Shown: positions 59,609 through 64,000 of the stretch, piece by piece | Position numbering within the stretch: position 1 is the stretch's first letter | How the letters are laid out: every line of letters begins with the position of its first letter | Source of the DNA: Prosthecobacter fusiformis | GTDB taxonomy: Bacteria > Verrucomicrobiota > Verrucomicrobiia > Verrucomicrobiales > Verrucomicrobiaceae | NCBI RefSeq assembly: GCF_004364345.1 | Contig: NZ_SOCA01000014.1 | Location: 1-64,000, forward strand | Length of the DNA: 64,000 nucleotides | Reading direction: 5' to 3' | Position numbers and translations under genes: made by a program | The notes under the pieces: generated by a model | What the model was told of the DNA's origin: nothing | The model's input: the letters and a program-made list of their open reading frames with translations, nothing else | Databases searched by the model: none

Positions 59609-60949
59609 TCAGGAAACGACCATCGGCAAAACAATCTCCACCCGCGCACCCCCTCCTGGATGGTTTTTGAGCATCATTTGCCCTTCGTGGGCAGAAATGA
59701 TCTCTGCCGCCACATTCAGCCCCACCCCCATTCCCCCCTCTTTTTCTGAATAAAAAAGATCCGCCCCATGGTCCAGCGCCGCCTCAGAAAACCCCCGGCC
59801 CTCATCCTGGAAAACCACCCGCACCCGCTCCCCGTCCCGCTCCACAAACACACACACCCGCCCCCCCGCAGGCATCGCCTGGATCGCGTTCAGGATCACA
59901 TTGCGGAAGACCTGTTGCAGCCTCATCCGGTCCCCCCGCACCTGCACCGCCTCCATCTCCCCGCCCGCCTTCATCTCCACCCTCACCCCCGCGTGCATCG
60001 CCTGCGGCTCCAGCACCCCCATTGTCTCCCTCAATACCGGCATCAGCCCCAGCACCTGCTTTTTGGGCGAAACCGGCCGCGCCAGGTATAACCATTGATT
60101 CACCAGTCCCTCGATCACCCGCACCTCCCCCAGCAGATGCCCCAGTGAGAGCCGGGATTCCGCATCCATCTCCACACTCTCCATCAGCTGCGCATGCAGT
60201 TGGATGCCCGCCAGCGGGTTCTTGATCTCATGCGCCAGCCCCGTCGCCACCCGGCCCAGCAGCGCCAGCCGTTCGGATGCCTCCCGCCGCTCCCGCTCCT
60301 CTAGCAGCTCATCCCGCGCCTGCGTCAGCGCCCGCGCCAGCTCGCCGATCTCGTCCTTACGCCCCGTCTCCGGCAGCCCCCGTTCCCTCTGGCCAAAAAA
60401 CCCCGCCAGACCCCGCGTCAGCCTTCCCACCGGCCCCACCACTTGCAGCCCCAGCACCCAGGCAAAGACCGCCGAAAACAGCCAAAAAGCCACCAGCGCA
60501 TACCGCGTCGCCGGATGCCAAAGGCTCAGCGTCATCAGCCCCGCCTCACGGATAAAAATCATCTCATACTCCCCATCCAGCCGCAGCACCAGCCCCTGCC
60601 TCCCCGTCGGCAGGTTCAGCACCTCCTTTGAACCCCGCCCGTCCCGCAGCGCCGCCTCCTCCACCTCCGGCAGCCCCGGCTCCACCCGCCCCGTTGCATC
60701 GCGGAAATGGATGTCCATGCGCAGCAGTTGCCGCAGATCCTCCGCCAGCTTCGCACTGCGCGGCAGGTTCAGCCGCCTCACAAAGTCCGCATCATTCTGC
60801 GCCAGCGTCACGAAAACCCGCCTCGCCTCCTCCTGCTGCTGATACCTCAGCCACGTCAGCAAAAGCAGGGACCCCACCGCCACAAAGCCCACCATCACCA
60901 CGCCATATCGCGCAGCCAGGCTCACATGCCAGCGCCTCGGAGTGCTCAT
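59609..60949 (-). CDS. Membrane sensor histidine kinase, partner of the NtrC-like regulator
   Basis: 446 residues. Two membrane helices (~15-34 and ~150-170) enclose a periplasmic sensor of about 115 residues without a named fold. HAMP (~170-222), then HisKA with His240 in G-L-A-H-E-I-K-N-P-L-A-G and HATPase (N-box N-V-I-L-N-A-I-Q-A-M, G1 D-E-G-R-G-F, G2 G-M-G-V-G-L-N-V-A). It autophosphorylates and passes phosphate to Asp52 of the regulator encoded 16 bases downstream. The gluconokinase gene ends 9 bases upstream, so sensor and enzyme are likely co-transcribed. Confidence 0.92.
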   Translation of the reverse strand: MSTPRRWHVSLAARYGVVMVGFVAVGSLLLLTWLRYQQQEEARRVFVTLAQNDADFVRRLNLPRSAKLAEDLRQLLRMDIHFRDATGRVEPGLPEVEEAALRDGRGSKEVLNLPTGRQGLVLRLDGEYEMIFIREAGLMTLSLWHPATRYALVAFWLFSAVFAWVLGLQVVGPVGRLTRGLAGFFGQRERGLPETGRKDEIGELARALTQARDELLEERERREASERLALLGRVATGLAHEIKNPLAGIQLHAQLMESVEMDAESRLSLGHLLGEVRVIEGLVNQWLYLARPVSPKKQVLGLMPVLRETMGVLEPQAMHAGVRVEMKAGGEMEAVQVRGDRMRLQQVFRNVILNAIQAMPAGGRVCVFVERDGERVRVVFQDEGRGFSEAALDHGADLFYSEKEGGMGVGLNVAAEIISAHEGQMMLKNHPGGGARVEIVLPMVVS

Positions 60950-60958
60950 AAAAAAAAG

Positions 60959-61486
60959 TCAGTCCACCCCCAGTCTCCGCACCACCTCCTCCACGATCTC
61001 CTCCGGCGTCTGCTCCAGAGACACATTCCACAAATCCGCAGACTCCTCCAAGATCGCAAACTGGCTGTCCAGCAGCGTCACCGGCATGTAATGCCCCTTC
61101 CTCTTCGCCATCCGGGAAAAGATCACCTCCTTCGGCCCCTTCAGGTGCACAAAGATCATCACCCCCTCCGCATCATTTTCACGCAGCTTCTCCCGATAAA
61201 TCTCCTTCAGTGCCGAGCACGCCAGCAGATACAGCGGCGTCATCTCCCGCATCTCCACGATGCGCGCCCGCAGCGTCGCATACCACGGCCACCGGTCCTC
61301 ATCCGTCAGCGGGATACCCGCCCCCATCTTCTCCTTGTTCGCCACCGAGTGGAAATCATCCGCATCCTCACACACCCCGCCCAACCTCTCCGCCAGCAGA
61401 TTCCCGATCAACGTCTTCCCACACCCGCTCACCCCCATCACAATGATCGTTCGGGGCAGGGCAGTAGAAGAAACCGGATTCACCAT
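60959..61486 (-). CDS. gntK: Gluconokinase
   Basis: 175 residues from ATG 61486, the family length; the open frame to 61537 adds an unmatched stretch. P-loop G-V-S-G-C-G-K-T, D-A-D-D-F-H-S (substrate region), G-I-P-L-T-D-E-D-R-W-P-W, L-A-C-S-A-L-K and F-V-H-L-K-G are GntK signatures. It phosphorylates D-gluconate with ATP to 6-phosphogluconate, feeding the pentose phosphate pathway. The first gene of a three-gene unit with a two-component system, which suggests, without proof, that the sensor responds to gluconate or a related sugar acid. Confidence 0.93.
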   Translation of the reverse strand: MVNPVSSTALPRTIIVMGVSGCGKTLIGNLLAERLGGVCEDADDFHSVANKEKMGAGIPLTDEDRWPWYATLRARIVEMREMTPLYLLACSALKEIYREKLRENDAEGVMIFVHLKGPKEVIFSRMAKRKGHYMPVTLLDSQFAILEESADLWNVSLEQTPEEIVEEVVRRLGVD

Positions 61487-61535
61487 AGTCCCCCCATTAA
61501 GCCCCAAACCCCACCCCAATCCAACCCCCGAAATC

Positions 61536-61551
61536 ATTTCTCTCGAGAAAT
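61536..61551. promoter_or_regulatory. 7-bp inverted repeat upstream of gntK
   Basis: ATTTCTC-TC-GAGAAAT, a perfect 7-bp inverted repeat with two bases between, about 50 bases before the gntK ATG and in an otherwise AT-richer stretch. It may be an operator for the gntK-kinase-regulator unit. The spacing fits, but no promoter boxes were confirmed. Confidence 0.35.
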
Positions 61552-61639
61552 CTTTCTTCCGCTAGTTTTCTCTGACTGCGACACCCATTCCCAGTGAATA
61601 ACAATAGTGGGCAAGCTCGCTTTAGACAGAAAGCCCAAC

Positions 61640-62080
61640 TCAAGGAATCACATTCACCCCACGCAGCCCAAATAAATGTGCCGCAGCTAAAAGATGCCGG
61701 TCGTTAGAGTAAATCTCACTAAACCCATTCTCTGCTGCACACGCCAGATGCATTGCATCCGCTGCTCGCAGATACGTCGTTTCTGACGCTGTGCTAAAAA
61801 CCGATTCGACTCGGGAAATAGTAGCTTCTGTGATTGGCAACCATCGCAAGCCACCTGCTTTCGTATCTTCGCTAACTTGAGCCAACAAAGTTTGTAGTTG
61901 TATCAGAGTCGCTGTGCCCTCGCGCACCTTTCGATGACAAGCGGAGACGAATTCAGCCCTTCCGTGCATGGAGCAATAAAGTGCATCTATTGTCACCGCA
62001 TGTGCACGCACCTCAAAGCTGCCATTTTCCTGACATTGAAGTTTGAACAGGTAGGTTGAGTCGTAATAGGCGGATGTCAT
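61640..62080 (-). CDS. PIN-domain toxin (VapC-like)
   Basis: 146 residues of the PIN fold: an early acidic Y-Y-D-S-T-Y-L-F-K-L (Asp7), a middle acidic region and the L-R-A-A-D-A-M-H-L-A-C-A-A-E-N-G-F-S-E-I-Y-S-N-D-R-H-L segment split over the two further acidic positions, then A-A-H-L-F-G-L-R-G. These acidic residues hold the metal ions of a ribonuclease that cleaves tRNA or mRNA. Its start overlaps the antitoxin stop as ATGA (62077-62080), so the pair is translationally coupled. Confidence 0.88.
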   Translation of the reverse strand: MTSAYYDSTYLFKLQCQENGSFEVRAHAVTIDALYCSMHGRAEFVSACHRKVREGTATLIQLQTLLAQVSEDTKAGGLRWLPITEATISRVESVFSTASETTYLRAADAMHLACAAENGFSEIYSNDRHLLAAAHLFGLRGVNVIP

Positions 62081-62355
62081 CGCGCGTCCCGTTCCTCAGA
62101 AATCATCTCACTGGATTCAGTGCCTCCTGAGAAAGCGCCCGACGACAGCAGCATTTCATATTCTGGCAAAAGGCGGCGGTTTGCCCAGTAAGATCGTGGT
62201 TCAATGGGGGGCAAGACACTGTCCTGCTCAGTCGCTAGAGCCTTCTCCAATTGATGAATTGCTTCTTGAGGCAAGGAACGCTGATGCGCTGCCGCAGTCA
62301 GTTTTAACCGGGCATACAGCGTATCTGGAAATGATTCAATGACGAGCGCTGACAT
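62077..62355 (-). CDS. Ribbon-helix-helix antitoxin (FitA/VapB-like)
   Basis: 92 residues: a ribbon-helix-helix N-terminus (L-V-I-E-S-F-P-D-T-L-Y-A-R-L-K-L-T-A-A-A-H-Q-R-S-L-P-Q-E-A) that binds operator DNA, and a C-terminal toxin-binding tail (L-S-S-G-A-F-S-G-G-T-E-S-S-E-M-I-S-E-E-R-D-A-R), of the form seen in FitA-like antitoxins. It would repress its own operon and neutralise the PIN toxin. Divergent from purU with ~120 bases between the starts. Confidence 0.85.
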   Translation of the reverse strand: MSALVIESFPDTLYARLKLTAAAHQRSLPQEAIHQLEKALATEQDSVLPPIEPRSYWANRRLLPEYEMLLSSGAFSGGTESSEMISEERDAR

Positions 62356-62478
62356 ACTTCCATATTACCATTGAGCAGGCGGTCTGGAAGTGAAAATTAC
62401 GGTGCCAATCCGCCCCCTCAAATCCCCCGCATAAATCTTTGCGCACTCCCGCCCCCTGCGTGACTTTGTCCGCCACCC

Positions 62479-63339
62479 ATGCCTGCGCCTGACACTGCCA
62501 CCCTCCTGATTCATTGCCCGGACCGTCCGGGTCTCGTGCATGACGTCACCGGTTTCATCTTTTCCCACCGGGGAAACATCATCGACCTCCAGCAGCACAT
62601 CGATCCCGCCCAGGACACCTTCTTTATGCGCCTGGAGTGGAGCCTCGAAAACTTCACCCTGGAGCAGGAGGAAATCGAAGCCCGCCTCCAGCCCCTCGCC
62701 CGCCGTCATGAAATGCAGATGCGCCTCCACTTCGCCAGTCGGCGCAAGCGCGTCGCCCTTTTTGTCACCAAGGAAAACCACTGCATCTATGACCTCCTCG
62801 CCCGCCATGAGGCCGGGGACCTGCCGGTGGACATCCCCCTCATCATCGCCAACCACGAAACCCTCCGCCCGGCGGCGGAGCGCTTCGGCATCCCCTTTCA
62901 CCACTTCCCCATCACCAAGGAGAACAAGCAGGCGCAGGAAGCCGCCCAGATCGATCTGCTGAAAAAAGAGCGTGTGGATACCGTCGTTCTCGCCCGGTAC
63001 ATGCAGATCATCAGCCCCGCGATGATCGAGGCCTTTCCGCATCAGATCCTCAACATCCATCACAGCTTCCTGCCCGCCTTTGTCGGTGCCAAGCCCTACC
63101 ACCAGGCTCACGCACGCGGCGTCAAGATCATCGGTGCCACCAGCCACTACGTCACCGCCGACCTTGATGAAGGCCCCATCATCCATCAGGACGTCATGCG
63201 CGTCAGCCACGAAGACAGCGTCCAGGACCTCGTCCGTTTAGGTCGCGACCTCGAAAAAACCGTCCTCGCCAAAGCCCTCTGGTGGCACGTCCGGGATCAA
63301 GTCCTCGTTTACCAAAACAAGACCGTCGTCTTCGAATAA
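62479..63339 (+). CDS. purU: Formyltetrahydrofolate deformylase
   Basis: 286 residues, the normal PurU length. N-terminal ACT domain (L-L-I-H-C-P-D-R-P-G-L-V-H-D-V-T-G-F-I-F, ~8-85) and a C-terminal formyltransferase-fold domain (~90-286) with the catalytic triad region N192-I-H194-H-S-F-L-P-A-F and D230 in D-L-D-E-G-P-I-I. It hydrolyses 10-formyltetrahydrofolate to formate and tetrahydrofolate, balancing one-carbon pools; the ACT domain in other members senses methionine and glycine. Single gene before the tandem repeat array. Confidence 0.96.
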   Translation: MPAPDTATLLIHCPDRPGLVHDVTGFIFSHRGNIIDLQQHIDPAQDTFFMRLEWSLENFTLEQEEIEARLQPLARRHEMQMRLHFASRRKRVALFVTKENHCIYDLLARHEAGDLPVDIPLIIANHETLRPAAERFGIPFHHFPITKENKQAQEAAQIDLLKKERVDTVVLARYMQIISPAMIEAFPHQILNIHHSFLPAFVGAKPYHQAHARGVKIIGATSHYVTADLDEGPIIHQDVMRVSHEDSVQDLVRLGRDLEKTVLAKALWWHVRDQVLVYQNKTVVFE

Positions 63340-63362
63340 CCCATCCCAGGCTAGACCCGTTT

Positions 63363-64000
63363 GGCACGGAAGTACGGTGGGCTCCCTATCCCGCGACTGC
63401 GGTGATCCTGCTCGCCATCCGTCCGCCCCAAGCATTCTCGTTCGCAGAGGCCCCCGCATATCGAAGGCCTGAAAACATTCGGTCGCGCGCATCGCTGCCC
63501 CTAGCGAAAGGAGTGCCCACGGTACCTCATGGCGCTCCCAGAGGGAGCACGGAAAATACCCGGTGGTGAAGGTCGCGTAGCGACCGAGAACCACCGGATG
63601 AGAGGCGGAAAATCACCAACCTGCGTCGCGTCCCGGAGAGACGCCGGAAGGAACACTGGCACGGAAGCACGGTGGGCTCCCTGTCCCGCGACTGCGGTGA
63701 TCCTGCCCGCCATCCGTCCGCCCCAACCATTCTCGTCCGCAGAGGCCCCCCGCAAATCGAAGGCCTGAAAACATTCGGTCGCGCGCATCCCTGCTCCCAG
63801 CGCCCAAGTTACCTCATGGAGTTCCCAGAGGGAGCACGGAAAATACCCGGTGGTGAAGGTCGCGTAGCGACCGAGAACCACCGGATGCGAGTCGAACAAA
63901 TCTTCAACCTGCGTCGCGTCCCGGAGAGACGCCGGAATGGACACTGGCAGGGAAGTACGGTTGCACCCTGTCCCGCGACTGCGGTGATCCTGCCCGCCAT
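63363..64000 (+). repeat. Tandem array of a second structured-repeat subfamily (continues past window)
   Basis: Units start at 63363, 63658 and 63946 (GGCACGGAAG or GGCAGGGAAG), giving periods of 295 and 288 bases; the third unit runs off the window. Each unit holds a GCTCCC-type hairpin and a CCGGTGGT/ACCACCGG stem-loop with inner GGTCGC/GCGACC stem (63560-63597 and 63847-63884), shared with the copies at 15511 and 49398, while the flanking ~200 bases are different. No gene is supported in the array. Confidence 0.8.

Noticed and set aside
63501-63944. 147-codon minus-strand open frame in the tandem repeat
   Set aside because: Made of the repeat unit only; the same peptide segment appears twice because the unit does.

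Overview
The window reads as chromosomal DNA of a Gram-negative member of the Planctomycetes-Verrucomicrobia group, most likely Verrucomicrobiae close to Prosthecobacter/Verrucomicrobium. This is inferred from gene families and not from a marker gene. The signs are PSCyt1-DUF1549-DUF1553 cytochromes with DUF1501 partners, a PEP-CTERM surface protein, an ExbB/ExbD operon with a squalene-cyclase-fold protein, mostly weak Shine-Dalgarno sequences and GC-rich coding DNA. One tRNA gene (Gln, TTG anticodon) is present; no rRNA, CRISPR array or prophage was seen.

Layout. 1-1265: 3' end of an IS110-family transposase, then a noncoding stretch with hairpins, a cluster of nine TCCCCA/TGGGGA hexamers and a 19-bp palindrome. 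1266-8885: a six-gene operon of two exported TPR proteins, ExbB, two ExbD and a membrane protein with a TonB-type SxxxH transmembrane helix joined to a prenyltransferase/squalene-oxidase-like barrel. This is the best candidate here for an undescribed machine. 8896-15384: a PEP-CTERM beta-repeat protein, an HxlR regulator, two small stress-type proteins and glycerol kinase. 15867-24620 (minus strand): a tight signalling operon of two TonB-dependent receptors, a YfiR-like protein and two histidine kinases. 24961-28895: a VWA/GATase-like membrane protein divergent from thymidine phosphorylase. 28936-39241: a PSD-type cytochrome protein, a ferric-iron-type ABC importer without its ATPase, a DUF1232 protein, a DUF1501 protein and TrmB. 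39343-46143: Tat-type superoxide dismutase, a large LamG-PSD cytochrome and its DUF1501 partner, with a toxin-antitoxin cassette lodged between the last two.

46233-57892: an orphan efflux adaptor, tRNA-Gln, a cupin, a DUF2383 protein, a sigma factor, a TolC-adaptor-ATPase export operon without a permease gene, YqeY, a cytochrome-LRR protein and GlgC. 57893-58293: a 21-copy heptamer array with a degenerate inverted counterpart. 58294-61486 (minus): gluconokinase with a two-component system whose NtrC-like regulator has lost the sigma-54-contacting GAFTGA loop. 61640-63339: a VapBC-type module and PurU. 63363-64000: a tandem array of a structured repeat; related copies lie at 15511-15792 and 49398-49632, with a fragment at 364-390.

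Themes are envelope energetics and transport (ExbBD, TonB receptors, ABC and efflux parts), membrane cytochromes, carbon storage and sugar entry (GlgC, GntK, GlpK), and mobile or structured repeats in the gaps. Start codons were chosen by signal peptides, family length and ribosome sites where visible; several remain ambiguous and are flagged.
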